Source of the DNA: Pardosa pseudoannulata
Taxonomy: Eukaryota; Arthropoda; Arachnida; Araneae; Lycosidae
Assembly (NCBI GenBank): GCA_032207245.1
Contig: CM063500.1
Coordinates: 35,103,618-35,167,617, forward strand
Reading direction: 5' to 3'
DNA length: 64,000 nt
In this document: positions 23,063 to 37,345 of the stretch, piece after piece
How the letters are laid out: each line of letters begins with the position of its first letter
Numbering within the stretch: the first letter of the stretch is position 1
Made by a program: the position numbers and the translations under genes
The notes under the pieces: generated by a model
What the model was told of the DNA's origin: nothing
The model's input: only the letters and a program-made list of their open reading frames with translations
The model's database searches: none

Positions 23063-23360
23063 TTGCAAGAGAAAATTACTTGCATGCGTTTTTTGTAAAA
23101 TCATTGGTATTATAATATCGTAAATAGACGGAATTGGATTATTTACAAAGAAAAAATGCTAAATTGGTGGGATCCTATTCCAACTCTCTATTTCAACTAC
23201 CTACCAGTTTCACTTCTGGGAGAAGACAACAAGTTTTACCTTCGTCATTCTCAACGTTTTTTCCTACCCCTTCCAAAAGGAATGCCTGTGAACCACTTGA
23301 GGGATCGAACCGGTTCTAACCCGGCTTCGAAACACCCGAAAGGAACGATGGAAATCTTGG
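23063..23360. other. Slightly GC-richer stretch, nothing recognised
   Basis: Two overlapping frames of 61 and 88 residues are open here (23134-23422), but neither resembles anything I know and one runs into the piggyBac-like element. I regard them as chance. Confidence 0.35.
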
Positions 23361-23364
23361 TTAA

Positions 23365-23888
23365 CCCTTGCTATCCTGAATTATTTACCATCATCTTTCT
23401 AACTGCATTTTTGCATCATTAGATAAGTTTTAATGGAGAATAATCATAGAAAAAAGAAAATTAATTTTTACTGTATTTTAGTGGTTAATTTTGCAGCTGG
23501 TACTTTCTAGTACCAACATATATTTTTGACTCTATGATAGAACATAAAACATTAAATTATGAATAAATCAAATGAAATGCTTAACTGCGAAGTATAGAAG
23601 TGTCAAAAAAATAATAGTACCAAATAGCTGGTAATAAACGACTAAATATACTCAATTGAACAACACGTGTATAAATCTACCCCAAAATGACCTTCGAATG
23701 CCTTACTACAATTATAAAATCCCTACTATGCGATTAAATGGATTTCTGATTGGTGCTTTCCTTTCTTTTCTGTTGTAGGAACTGCATCGTTCATGTCCTT
23801 GTGAGTACCTTCAAGAAAAACAGTTTTATTAGGAATATATAGGAATATATTGAAGCGGTACTTATAAGTACCGACAGGATAAAAAGGG
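23365..23888. mobile_element. piggyBac-like MITE, 524 bp, with TTAA duplications
   Basis: TTAA lies at 23361-23364 and 23889-23892. The left end CCCTTGCTATCCTG and the inverted right end CCCTTTTTATCCTG match at 12 of 14 bases. A TTAA target and CCC-starting inverted repeats are characteristic of piggyBac elements. Two subterminal palindromes based on GGTACTT/AAGTACC occur at 23498-23515 (GGTACTTTCTAGTACC) and 23856-23873 (CGGTACTTATAAGTACCG). There is no transposase, so it must have moved using one supplied elsewhere. Confidence 0.8.
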
Positions 23889-23892
23889 TTAA

Positions 23893-24429
23893 AATATTGT
23901 GATGCTTAATCACAGCTACATCTACAGTCTCTGTAGAAATAATCATGACTTGAAAGATTTTATAGTTTTTTGTTTTTCCCACTTATTTTAGGGTAAATCG
24001 TATAAGTATCTTAATCCACGGATTATTTTTATTAGTTATAACTGTAAGCTGTAAATAGTTGGTAACAAAAATTATTTCTATGGCAAAACTGGCTGTGTGG
24101 ATGTTTATGCTGTTTACAAGAGGAAAAATATATTGTTTTAAGTTTTTGCAAATTATTTGGAATTTTTCAAAATATAACGAATTTTTTTTCAGTAAGTTTA
24201 TTTATAATTTATGATTTTATCTTAGAGATCTAAGTATTTTTGTTTTATAACGTTGCATGTCTTTTTTAGGTTTAGCATTCCAGACTAAAAATTTGAGCTA
24301 AAAATTTCATATAAAATTTGAAAATATGCCAAAAGATTTGTGATATAAATTTAATTTACTACTTCATTGAACATATTTCACGCTGTATATTTTAACAATA
24401 GATTTTATAAAGCCTCATATCCTAATCTA
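23893..24429. other. AT-rich stretch, nothing recognised
   Basis: About 540 bp with no open frame, repeat or terminus that I can support. Confidence 0.4.
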
Positions 24430-27400
24430 CCATATTGCGAACTCTAGGATTTAGTAGACTAAAGACATCTAGGACACAGATGACTAGGACAAATAGCCTC
24501 AGATGACAAGACGATTGAGACATTCATAGTAATACATTAAATAATAACTATAGAATAATTTAAATTTTTTATGTAAAATTCATAAAATTTTCAATAAATC
24601 CCTTTTGTAGGATATATTAAACCAACTGTATTTTTCTGTATCCTCTTCAACCATATCCTAGATATGGCTAAACTAGGATGTTGTAGATAAAAATCTTCTG
24701 GACCTAGACGATTGGGGCAAATAGTCTCAGATGGCAATAGGATTGAGACATTAATAGTAACATAATAAATAGTAATTAAAGAGTAACTTAAAATACTTTA
24801 TGACAAATTCACAAAATTTTGAGTAAATTCTATTTGTAGGATATATTAAACCAGCTGTATTTAATTTCAAATTACTACAAGATCCTACATTATATTTCTG
24901 TATCCTCTTCAACCCTATTTTAGACAGGGCTAAACTAGGATGTTATAGACTAAAATCATCTGGACCTAGACGATTGGGACAAATAGACTTTGATGACAAT
25001 ACGATTGAGACATGGCATTAAAAACAATATATTAAATAGTAGCTAAAGAGTAATTTAAAAATTTTTAAGAAAAATTCTCACAATTTTGAGTAAATTCTAT
25101 TTGTAGGATATATTAAACCAACTGTGTTTAATATCAAATAACTTCAAGATTCTATATTATATTTCTGTATCCTCTTCAACCATATAATAGGCTTGGTTAA
25201 ACTAGGATGTTGTAGACTAAAATCATCTGGAACTGGATGATTGGGACAAATAGTCTGAGATGACAATACGCTTGAGGTATTAATAGGAATATATTAAATA
25301 GTAACTAAAGAGTAATTTAAATTTTTTATGTCAAATTCACAAATTTTGGAGTAAATTCTATTTGTAGGATATGTTAAACGAACAGTAATTAATATCAAAT
25401 TATAACAAGATGCCATATTATATTTCTGTATTCTTTTAAACCATATCCTCGACTTTTCTAAACTAGGATATAGTAGACTAAAATCATCTGGACATACACG
25501 ATTGGGGTAATTAGTATCAGATTATTGTACGATTGAGACATTTATAGCAATATATTAAATAGTAATTAAAGAGTAATTTAAAACTTTTTAAGCAAAATTC
25601 ATAAATTTTTTATCAAATGATTTTTGTAGGATATATTTAACCAACTGTATTTAATATCAAATTACTACAAGATGCTATATTATATTTCTGCATTCTCTTG
25701 AACCATATCCTAGACTTGGCTAAACCAGGATTTTGTAAACTAAATTCATTTGGACGTAGACGATTGGGACAAATATTCTGAGATGACAATACAATTGAGG
25801 CATTAATAATAATATATTAATATATAATAATAATATATATAGAGTAATTTAAAATTTTTTTGTCTAATTCACAAAATGTTGAGTAAATTCTAATTGTAGG
25901 ATATATTAAACGAACTCTATTTAATATCAAATTACAACAATATGTTATATTTTATCTCTGTATCCTCTTGAACCATATTCTAGACTTGGCTATGCTAGGA
26001 TGACGTAGACTAAAGTCATCTGGATCTAGACCATTGGAACATATATTCTCAAATGACAATACGATTGTGACTTTATAGTAATATATTAAATAGTAACTGA
26101 AGAATAATTTAAAGATTTTTATGTCAAATTCATAAAATTTTAAGTAAATTCTTTTTGTACGATATATTAAGCCAACTGTATTTAATATCCAATAACTAGA
26201 AGATGTGTGGTTATATTTCTCTTTCCTCTTCAACCATATCCTAGACTTGGTTAAACTAAGATGCTATAGACTAAACTCATCTTGACTTAGACGACTGGGA
26301 CAAATAGTCTCAGATGACAATAGGATTGAGACATTAATAGTAACATATTAAATAGTAATTAAAGAGTAATTTAAAAAATTTTATGTCAAATTCACAAAAT
26401 TTTGAGTAAATTCAACCGTATTTTAGACATGGCTAAACTAGGATGTTGTAGACTAAAATCATCTGGACCTAGACGATTGGGGCAAATAGTCTTTGATGAC
26501 AATACGATTAAGGGATAGCATTAATAACAATATATTAAATAGTAACTAAAGAGTAATTTAAAAAAATTTTATGTAAAATTCTCAAAATTTTGAGTAAATT
26601 CTATTTGTAGGATATATTAAACCAGCTGTATTTAATATCAAATAACTACAAGATTCTATATTATATTTCTGTATCCTCTTCAACCATATAATAGCCTTGG
26701 TTAAACTAGGATGTTGTAGACTAAAATCACCTGGAACTAGACGATTGGGACAAATAGTCTGAGATGACAATACGATTGAGGTATTAATAGGAATATATTA
26801 AATAGTAACAAATTAGTAATTTAAATTTTTTTATGTCAAATTCACAAATTTTGGAGTAAATTCTATTTATAGGATATGTTAAACGAACTGTTTTTAATAT
26901 CAAATTACAACAAGATGCCATATTATATTTCTGTACCTTCTTCAACCATATCCTAGACATGGCTAAACTAGGATATAGTAGACTAAAATCATCTGGACAT
27001 ACACGATTGGGGTAATTAGTCTCAGATGATTGTATGATTGAGACATTTATAGTAATATATTAAATAGTAATTAAAGAGTAATTTAAAATTTTTTAAGCAA
27101 AATTCATAAATTTTTTATCAAATGCTTTTTGTAGGATATATTAAGCCAACTGTATTTAATATCAAATTACTAAAAGATGCTATATTATATTTCTGTATTC
27201 TTTTAAACCATATCCTCGACTTGGCTAAACTAGGATTTTGTAGAATAATATCATCTGAACCTAGACGATTGGGACAAATAGTCCCACAGGACAATACAAT
27301 TGAGACATTTACATTAATATATTAAATAGTAACTAAAGAGTAATTTAAAATATTTTATGTCAAATTCACAAAATTTTGAGTAAATTCTATTTGTAGGATA

Positions 27401-28000
27401 TATTAAACCAACTGTATTTAATATCAAATTACTATAAGGTGCTATATTATACTTCAGTATCCTCTTTAACCATATTCTAGACTTGGCTAAACTAGGAAGT
27501 TGTATACTAAAATCATCCAGACATAGACGATTGGGACAAATAGTCTCTGACAATACGATTGAGAGATATATAGTAATATACTGAATAGTAACTAAAGAGT
27601 AATTTAAAATTTGTTATGCCAAATTCATAAAATACTGAGTAAATTGATTTTGTAGGATATATTAAACCTATTGTATTTAATATCAAATTGTATTTAATAT
27701 CAAATATCAACATACTACATTATATTTCTGGAACCTCTTCAGCCATATCCTAGACTAGACTAAACTAGGATGCTGTACACTAAAATAATCTAGACCTAGA
27801 CGATTGGGACAAATAGTATCTGATGACAATGCAATTGAGAACAATACGATTGGTAATCAATAGTAATTTCTTAAATAGTAGTTGAATAGTAATTTAACAT
27901 TTTTACGCGAAGTTTATAAACTATTGAAGAACTTCTTTTGTAGGATATATATGAACTAGACAGTATTTAACAATATATAAATGTGTCCTAAATGTATTAT
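24430..28000. repeat. 262-bp satellite array, about 14 monomers
   Basis: The anchor GACGATTGGGACAAATAGTC or close variants recurs with its ATTGG at 24711, 24973, 25240, 25501, 25763, 26033, 26294, 26476, 26744, 27006, 27268, 27530 and 27803. Most spacings are 261-270 bp; the 182-bp spacing is an 80-bp deletion. Each monomer also has GTAGGATATATTAAACCAAC and CCTCTTCAACCATATCCTAG. The small open frames seen here are the same chance frame in several monomers. Confidence 0.95.
24711..27290. repeat. Higher-order duplication inside the 262-bp satellite
   Basis: Monomers at 24973, 25240, 25501 and 25763 match those at 26476, 26744, 27006 and 27268 better than their neighbours, at a constant offset of 1503-1505 bp. 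Diagnostic variants are shared, such as GGGGTAATTAG at 25503/27008 and the TTTGATGACAATACGATT block at 24987/26490. The second copy lacks about 80 bp that are present near 24832-24911. Confidence 0.75.
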
Positions 28001-29099
28001 TACAAGATGCTATTTTATTATGTTTATAATTAATGCAGTATTTTTCACAAACCAATCCATCTCATAAAGTTACTAAATGAATATCATACTGTATGAATTA
28101 CTACTTAAATCTACACCTACAATAATGCTAGGCATATCCTCAGAAGAAAATTCATTAAATTATGGTCCTTTACCATGAGTTATTTAAATAGGAGTTTGTC
28201 TTAATTAATCCTTTTTTTACCTGTCACTATGACTGATTGCCTACGGTGCTCGAATTCATAATTCCTTGCTAGAAAATAATGTCATTAATAATTTTCACGC
28301 GATGACATATAGTTAATAAAGGAACAGAATGAAACGTATGCACCGAAAATAGTTTCTTGGCAGTTTAGTTAAATTGATTGCAATCATAATAATTTTAAAC
28401 TTGATTACTTCATGATAAATTATGTTGTGTTGAAATTATAAGATAGACCAAATACACACAATATGGAATGTGCGAAAGTATAAGGCATCGATTCTAACAT
28501 TTGACTCAGTTGACATTTTTTAAAATTTCTCAGTATATGTTCTCATATGTATTTATCTCTTTTTTTTACCTAATTTAAGGTAGCGTGCTAACTCCAAATT
28601 ATTATTTTTTATTCTTCATCAATATTAATTGTTTAAAATTGAAACCTATGATGAGAAACAAGAAAAACAAATAAAAAATGAATTTTTGAAATTTGATGAA
28701 AAAAATAAAGAAATTCATTTTTCAAACTTGCTGAAAACATTATGCACTTTTATGCAATAATCTTTCGATAAATGGCATTGTATTTGAAATTTTATATTGA
28801 AAACAAGCCATTATTCGTACTCTTACTGCATATTAACTTTTTCAGACATATTACGTCTACACGTCCTAGATATAAGATTTTATTCCCTACTTTGTAAATA
28901 AAACCCATTTTTAAATGGGATTTTAAGCTTTCAGCAATTAAGATTTCAGTATAAGGAATTAGTTAAAAAATAGGAGAAAAGAAACCTAGTAAAATTTTCA
29001 GATTGCAAATAACGCACTTAAATTTTTAACATTGCTGAAGGATCGGTTTGTGCAGATTGTTTGTTATACAGTAAGTACGACTATATTAATAACATATTT
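28001..29099. other. AT-rich stretch, nothing recognised
   Basis: The satellite decays into unremarkable AT-rich sequence. No gene, RNA or element ends recognised. Confidence 0.4.
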
Positions 29100-29346
29100 C
29101 GCTAAGTAGTTCTTCCATTTTTTCTTAAATAGTAATTTAACATTTATATGTCCAGTTTATAAATTCTTGAATAATTTTTTTTGTAGTCTAAAATAACCCA
29201 ACTGCATTTAAAAACGGGTAAATATGTCCCATCAATGATAACATTACTACAGTAAATTACTACTGTAAGTCCTAGTGTCCTAGTATCCTAGACTACCATA
29301 TCCCAGAAAATAGGACATTGTAGACTGAAGTCGAACAGACGTAGAC
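29100..29346. repeat. Isolated diverged monomer of the 262-bp satellite
   Basis: AATAGTAATTTAACATTTAT, then TTTTTTTGTAGTCTAAAATA and, near the end, CATTGTAGACTGAAGTCGAA follow the order of landmarks in the 262-bp monomer. It is separated from the main array by about 1.1 kb and abuts a TA microsatellite. Confidence 0.6.
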
Positions 29347-29511
<165 letters not shown>

Positions 29512-30030
29512 TGTTAATAGTCAAACATCAAACTTAATAATCACTTTTCAAATATTGAGGTAAAGCAAATATTTTTGTTCTCATTTGAATGACTTGGTAA
29601 TATATTTAAACACTGCTATTGAAATAACAGTATTTTAGGCCGTCAAACTGCTGATATGATCTCGATTTATGTCTTTAAGGTATGAAATGAAACATGGATA
29701 ATTGGTGCAAACCCAAATGAAAATATGATAAATTAATATTTTAAAATGAGAAGGAAACAGTATTTATATAAACAATCCTGTACACGAAGATATCTTCTTT
29801 TTCACATCTTCTGATAATGTCAAAATTTTAATGAAATATCTATGTATGAAGTTATCTGTGTTATAAAATTTATTAGATAACTGAAAATATTTTCGAAACT
29901 TTGATGACAGCGTACCTCCCGTCGTTTTATTATGAGCATTATTAGCATATTTTTGTGTCATGCAAGACTAATTATCAAGAAAATAAAAACATTCAAAATA
30001 ATTAAAAATATTTCCATTTAAACTGAAATT
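29512..30030. other. AT-rich stretch, nothing recognised
   Basis: No recognisable feature on either strand. Confidence 0.4.
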
Positions 30031-30035
30031 CTAAT

Positions 30036-30668
<633 letters not shown>

Positions 30669-30670
30669 TA

Positions 30671-31135
30671 TATCTCCGTCTTTGTTTTTATCATTTTTGT
30701 TTCATTTCAGGTTGCGACGATAGAATTGAAAATTTTCAAGGTTATTGTCACTGTAACGAATTAAGATGTCATCAACATAACGAAAAGTTTTAATTTAATC
30801 TACTAATGAAGTACCCTGTTCGTAATTATGCAAGTAGATATCTGCTAAGGCTGATAAACAGCCTCCACCCATCGGTATTCCATATGCTTATTTGTAAAAG
30901 TTTATTCCATGTATTAGATAGGTTTCAATGAGGACTAGTTTTAATAAAGCTTTATATCTACTGAATTGTAGATATTGCATTAAATCATTTTTCAAAGAAA
31001 TTCAGTATGTTTTCAAACTGATGAATTATGAATTAATTGCAAGTGTTACTCTTTCAAAAAAGATTAAAAATGTGCTTTTGACATTTCAAAAATTGAACTA
31101 AGAAACTTATATAAATGTAATAGCAATAATAAATC
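30671..31135. other. AT-rich stretch, nothing recognised
   Basis: No feature that I can support. A 62-residue frame crossing 30605-30793 starts inside the mariner terminus and is chance. Confidence 0.4.
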
Positions 31136-33503
31136 TTTATCTAAATAATATGAGAGATAATCATTTTGAATATACGTTATATTCTTTAAATGAAAATAAA
31201 AATTGTGTCTATTAACATGAATAAAAGTGAAATGTTTTGTAAAATAAAAAGTCTGAAAAAAGTCGTTAAAACTTGAATATTTAAAACATTTTTTAAACCT
31301 TAAATTTATTGTTTATTTATAACTAACCAAAAAAGCTCTCTATTCAGTAAAAGTTTCAGTTTACTAAATGTTATATTTTGAATTATAGAAAATTGAAAGA
31401 AAAAATCTTAATTTTATCGACTTACTCAGCTGTTAGAAAGTAAAACATCTAAATAATATGAGAGATAATCATTTTGAACATACATTATATTCTTTAAATC
31501 AAATAAAAATTGTCTATTAACATAAAAAATGCAATATTTTGTAAAATAAAAAGTCTGCTAAAATTCGGTAAAATTTCAATATTTTAAAAATTTTTAAGCT
31601 TTAAAATTTTTGTTTATACATAAATAACATAAAAAGCTTTCGATTCGGTAAAACTTTCAGTTTACTAAATCAGTTATATATTGAGTTATAGAAAATTGAA
31701 AGAATAACCTTAATTTTATTGACTTTCTCAGCTATTAGAAAGTAAAACATTTAAATATGAGAGATAATCATTTTGAATATACGTTATATTCTTTAGACCG
31801 AAATAAAAATTGTGTCTATTAACATGAATAATAATGCAATGTTTTGTAAAATAAAAAGTCTGCAAAAAGCCGTTAAATTTTCAATATTTTAAAATTTTTG
31901 TAAACCTTAAACTTTTTATTTATTTAAACCTAACTATAAAAAGATTTCTATTTAGTAAAACTTTCAGTTTACTAAATAAGTTATATATTGAGTTATAGAG
32001 AATTGAATGAAAAAAAATCCGAATTTTACAAATTTCTCAGCTGTTTGAAAGTAAAATATCTAAATAATATGAGAGGTAATCATTTTGATTTACGTTATAT
32101 TCTTTAAATCAAAATAAAATTTGTATCTATTAACTTGAATAAAACTCCATTGTTTTGTAAAAGAAAAAGACTGGAAAATGTCGTTACAATTTTAATATTA
32201 AAAAAAAATTCTAAACCTTAAATTTTTTTATTTATTACTAAACAAAAAAAGCTTTCTGTTAAGTAAAACTTTCAGTTATTTAAATAAGTTATATTTTGAA
32301 TTATAGAAATTTGAATGAAAAAAATCTTAATTTTATCGAATTTCTCAGCTGTTAGAAAGTAAAACATCTAAATAATATGAGAGGTAATCATTTTGAATAT
32401 ACATTATATTCTTTAAATCAAAATAAAACTGTGTCTATTAACATGAATAATAGTGCAATGTTTTGTAAAATAAAAAGTCTGCAAAAAGTCGATAAATTTC
32501 AATATTGTAAAAATTTTATAAACCTTAAAATATGTGTTTATTTATAACTAAAAATAAAAAGATTTCTATTTAGTAAAACTTTCAGTTTACTAAATAAGTT
32601 ATATTTTGAATTATAGAAATTCGAATGAGAAAAATCTTAGTTTTATTGACTTTCTCAGCTATTAGAAAGTAGAACATCTAAATAATATGAGAGATAATCA
32701 TTTTGAATTGAACTTATATTCTTTAAATCAAAATAAAAATTGCGTCTATTAACTTGAATAAAAGTGCAATGTTTTGTAAAATAAAAAGTCTGTAAAATGT
32801 CGTTAAAATTTCAGTATTTAAAAATTCTACATTTTAAACTTTTTGTTTATTTATAAATAAACATAAAAAGCTCTCTATTCAGTAAAACTTTCAGTTTACT
32901 AAAACAGTTATATTTTGAGTTATAAAAAATTGTAAGAAAATATTCTTAATTTTATCGACTTTCTCAGCTGTTAGAAAGTTAAACATCTAAATAATATGAG
33001 AGATAATCATTATGAATATACGTTATATTCTTTAAATCAAAATAAAAACTGTGTCTATTAACATGAATAAAAGTGTAATTTTTGTAAAATAAAAAATCTG
33101 CAAATAGTCGTTAAAATTTCCATATTTTAAAAAAATTCTAAAACTTAAAATTTTTGTTTGCTTATAACTAAACATAAAAATCTTTCAGTAAAACTTTTAG
33201 CTTACTAAATAAATTATGTTTTGAGTTATAAAAAATTGAAAAAAAAATAAAAATAAAAATTCTGTCTATTAACATGAATAAAAGTGCAATGTTTTGTAAA
33301 ATAACAAGTCTGCAAAAAGTCGTTAAAATTTCAAAATTAACAAAAAATCTAAACCTTAAAATTTTTGTTTATTTATAACTAAACATAAAAAGCTTTCTGT
33401 GAAATTTTCAGTTTACTAAATAAGTTATATTTTGAATTATAAAAAATTTTAAGAAAAAAAATCTTAATTTTATCGACTCTCTCAGCTGTTAGAAAGTAAA
33501 ACA
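31136..33503. repeat. 309-bp tandem array, about 7.5 units
   Basis: The anchor GAGAGATAATCATTTTGAA occurs at 31152, 31460, 31759, 32071, 32380, 32690 and 32999, spacings 299-312 bp. Each unit also contains CAATGTTTTGTAAAATAAAA and TTTCTCAGCTGTTAGAAAGT. The last unit (about 33245-33503) lacks the anchor through deletion. Very AT-rich, no conserved frame. Confidence 0.95.
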
Positions 33504-34280
33504 TACCTTCAAAGATATTTATGAAGGTGAAATATTCTCTTCTTTACGATAAATAACACCGATCAATTATTTATCCTTAATTCAAGGTAATAACGACAGA
33601 GTACAAAAGGAGAGAACTTCCAATATTGAAAGGCGTAAATTGTTTTTCATAATATTCAAACGCTGGTTCAATTTCCGTTGGCTGGAATAACAAAGAGCAA
33701 AATTAGCGATATATACCAATGCTTACATCCACTTATCTAATAGCGTATGCAGTCTGCGAACAGGTTCTAATTAATATTCAAACATTAATTAACCTATATA
33801 TTAGGACGATGCTAATCTATTTAAACAAAAGAGGAACAAAATTCATTTCTCTTGGGCTTAATCAAATATTAGATTAATAATACTGCTCTGCATGTGAGTT
33901 ATTAATGGCATTATTTTCTCACCAAGAACAGTGAATATGGGAGTACCTCTAGATAATCTGTTACGGTGACAGATAAAAAGGAATTCATTGTGCACGAGAA
34001 ACTTTCGACAGGAAGCTCGGCAATTTTCTGACATTCTTATGAAGATATTTTGGCATTTGCTTTGCTACCATTAATTGTCTACTTTTTATGCGGAATGGTG
34101 TACTGCAGTTTAATTACACAAATATTCTTTCATTATTAAATCTTACTGTCACATCTTGTAGAGGTATAGTACAAGAAGTTTATTGATATTTTAGTTTTAA
34201 AATTATAATGTTTTATTATTTTAAATACCTCAAAAGTTTTTACTTGTTTAAAGATACAGTTTTTTTATACCGAAATAGCA
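33504..34280. other. Apparently unique stretch, nothing recognised
   Basis: Somewhat more complex base composition than its surroundings, but no open frame or homology that I can identify. Confidence 0.4.
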
Positions 34281-34292
34281 TATGATATATTT

Positions 34293-35110
34293 CTTCTTCT
34301 TTTTCTTTTATATCACTACAGCCTTCTACAGGCCATGGCAGTCTTTAAAAGTTTCTTCCATCTGGAACCATCTACAGTTCTCTACTGGTTGACTCCAATT
34401 TCATGCAGCTTTTTCTCAACCATATCAATCCACCTGGTGTTTGGTCTACCTCTTTTCCTTTTTCCATCAACTTTTTGAAATGTAAATTTTTTTGTTGGGT
34501 TTAAAGCATTGCATCTATAGATGTGTCCCAACCACATTAATGGATAGATCTTTTAAGTTTTCACAATCTTTGGTTGTCCGAATTTAGAGTATAGTTCATG
34601 ATTATAACAGATTCTCCATACATTATTTTCTTTAACAGCTCCTTAGTATTTTTCATTCAAATATTAATAGCTTATTTTCCTCAGATTTATTCATAGTTCA
34701 ACACTTGCTTCCATACATAATTATTGGCTTTACTAAATTTTTATAAAGATTAATTTTGGTTTTTATGCCTAAGTGTTTTGATTTAAACTTATTTCTCAGT
34801 CCGTAATAACAATTATTTGCCATATTTAATTTGTTCTTAATTTCAATTTTAATATCATTATTTTTTGTTATAATTGAGCCTAGATATTTGAACTTTACAA
34901 TATTTTCAAAGCTGTAATCTTTAATTGTCGTTAGTTGTACATCAGGTCTGTTATGTATTACTTCCATAAACTTTGTTTTTTCTATGTTTATTGTTAGTCA
35001 AATATTTTAGCTGCAGATTCGAATGCGGAAAAAGCTTCACTTACTGATTTAAAAATTTGTTCGTAGTCCAACACTAGATTCCATACATAATTATTGGCTC
35101 TACTAAAGTG
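34293..35110 (-). mobile_element. 5'-truncated non-LTR retrotransposon (RTE-like LINE)
   Basis: The fragment is flanked by 12-bp copies of TATGATATATTT at 34281-34292 and 35111-35122. On the minus strand it ends in a short GAA-rich run instead of a poly-A tail. It encodes the end of a reverse transcriptase, so only the 3' end was inserted, as is usual for LINEs. Its first 55 bp (35056-35110, minus strand) repeat sequence that lies further downstream inside the element (34690-34740). Confidence 0.85.
34312..35050 (-). pseudogene. Reverse transcriptase C-terminal remnant
   Basis: On the minus strand an 89-residue frame (34698-34967) reads FENIVKFKYLGSIITKNNDI, then NNCYYGLRNKFKSKHLGIKT and NLVKPIIMYGSKC. 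FKYLGS and the pattern LYKxLVxPxxxYGSECW are classic for the thumb region of LINE reverse transcriptases. The upstream part (about 34968-35050) continues as SVSEAFSAFESAAKIF and INIEKTKFMEV. Downstream, several frames alternate, and KRKRGRPNTRWIDMVEKKL, the usual LINE C-terminal motif, can be followed at about 34390-34460. Multiple frameshifts and stops mean it is non-functional. Confidence 0.87.
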
Positions 35111-35135
35111 TATGATATATTTAGAAAACTCTTTT

Positions 35136-37345
35136 TGTGAAAGGAAACCCACCATAAAGAAAAATTACTTAGTCCTTTATAAGAAGAAAAAATTATCTTC
35201 TTAATGAACAATTTATTTTAACCCTTAATAAAAAACATAAAACCGACTCTCTATGTTTCTGTCTATGTGTCTGAAGCCTCTCAACTTCTTGATTCCTTAT
35301 TTTTGGGGTACATCATCCTTTGTTTTCAGAAGAACCATTTGATTACCGGAGATTGGTACACAATGTTGACCTTATTTTCATTGTTATAGTGTTTCAATAC
35401 GTTAAAACATGATCCTTTTTTTATATCGGAAATGGCTTCTCTGTAATTATTTCCCCGAGCTCAATTTCATAGGCAATATCTTGGTCTATGGGCCCAAGGA
35501 ATTGACTTTACCTTTTTTACCTGTCCGGTAGGCTGTCCCACTATCAGTCTCTAATTTTTAACCCTGCTGTAAAAACGGCTATATTTTATTGACATCTATT
35601 CCATCTATTAACTTTATGTTAAACTGTTTTATTGCTGATTTTTGAACAGCTTTAATTGTTGATCTGCATGACATGATACCATCCTAAAATAGAAGAATCA
35701 AGTTTTTCTCATGCATATCAATTATGGAGACCCAATCCTTAGGTAATAAATCATTTATTTTTCTTCTTTTTCTGTAAATCCTGTTATTTTAGGGGACTAT
35801 TGTAGTTTTTTAAAGATTTGGGATGATCCAAATAGTGTATAGAGTTTTAGAATTACAAATACATATATATTAATTTTCGTATTCACAAATGTTTATACAA
35901 ACTCCATGACCAGAGTCAAAAAATGTGCATATGCTCGCATCTATCAGAAAGAAACAATTCTTTTCCTGAGTACCCATGTAAGCTCTCAATGCAAAAGTTT
36001 TTCCGGAAGAAATGTTTATGTGAAAAGAAACCCATCATAAAGAAAATTTACTTAATCCTTTATAGGAAGAAAAAAGTGTCTTCTTAATAAACAATTTATT
36101 TTAACCCTTGAAAAAAAGCATATAACCGACTATCTATATGTCTGTCCATGGGTCTGAACCCATTCAACTTCTTGATTCCTTATTTTCAGGGTACATTATC
36201 CTTCATTTTCAAAAGAACCATTTGATTAGCGGGGATTTGGTACATAATTTTGAACCTATTTTCATTGTTATAATGTTTCAATACGTTAAAACATGATCCT
36301 TTTTATTTATCGGAAATGGTTTCTTTGCAAGTATTTCCACTAGCTCAATTTCATAGGCAATATCTTGGTCTATGGGCCCAAGGAAATGACTTTACCTTTT
36401 TTAACTGTCCGGTAGGCCGTCCCACTATCAGTCTCTAATTTTTATCCCTGTTATAAAAAATGCTATATTTTATTACCATCTATTTTATCTATTATATTTA
36501 TGTTAAACTTTTTTATTGCTGACTTTTGAACAGCTTTAATTGTTGTTCTGCATGATATGATACCATCAAAAAATAGAAGAATCAAATTTTTGTCACTTCA
36601 ATATGCGTGTCAATTATGGAGACCCAATAATAGTTTAACAGTAACAATAATAGTTTACAGGTAATAAATCATTTATTTTTCTTCTTTTTCTGTAAATCCT
36701 GTTATTTAAGGGACTTTTTAAAGATTTGGGGCGATCATAATGGTGTATATAATTTTAGAATTACAAATACATACATATTAATTTTCGTAATTCACAAATG
36801 TTTATACAAACTCCATGACCAGAGTCAAAAAATGTGCATATGCTCGTATCTGGCAGAAAGAAACAATTCTTCTCCTGATTCCCATGTAAGCTCTCAATGC
36901 AAAAGTTATTCTGGAAGAAATGTTTATGTGAAAAGAAACCTGCCATAAAGAAAATTTACTGAATCATTTATAGGAAGAAAAAAGTATCTTCTTAATAAAC
37001 AATTTATTTTAACCCTTAAAAAAGCATATAACCGACTATCTATATGTCTGTCCATGTGTCTGAACCCTCTCAACTTCTTGATTCCTTATTTTCAGGGTAC
37101 ATTATCCTTTGTTTTCAGAAGAACCATTTGATTACTGTTATTTGGTACACAATTTGGACCCTATTTTCACTTTTACAGTGTTTCAATACATGAAAACATC
37201 ATCCGTTTTGTATCGGAAATGGCTTCTTTGCAAACATTTCCACGAGCTCAGTTTTATAGGCAATATCTCATGTTGGTCTATGGGTCCAAGAAATTGACTT
37301 TAAATTTTTTACGTGTCCGTCTATCAGTCTCTAACTTTTATTCCT
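35136..37345. repeat. 0.9-kb tandem array, 2.5 units
   Basis: The anchor TGTGAAAAGAAACCC (with variants) begins at 35136, 36019 and 36927, giving periods of 883 and 908 bp. Each unit also has CTCAACTTCTTGATTCCTTA and TTGGTCTATGGGCCCAAGGA. The third unit stops near 37345 in the middle of the consensus. No frame is conserved among units. Confidence 0.93.

Noticed and set aside
23134..23422. Overlapping 61- and 88-residue frames
   Set aside because: No similarity recognised, and the longer frame runs across the boundary of the piggyBac-like element.
26582..27713. Minus-strand frames with shared text in the 262-bp array
   Set aside because: Same chance frame recurring in satellite monomers.
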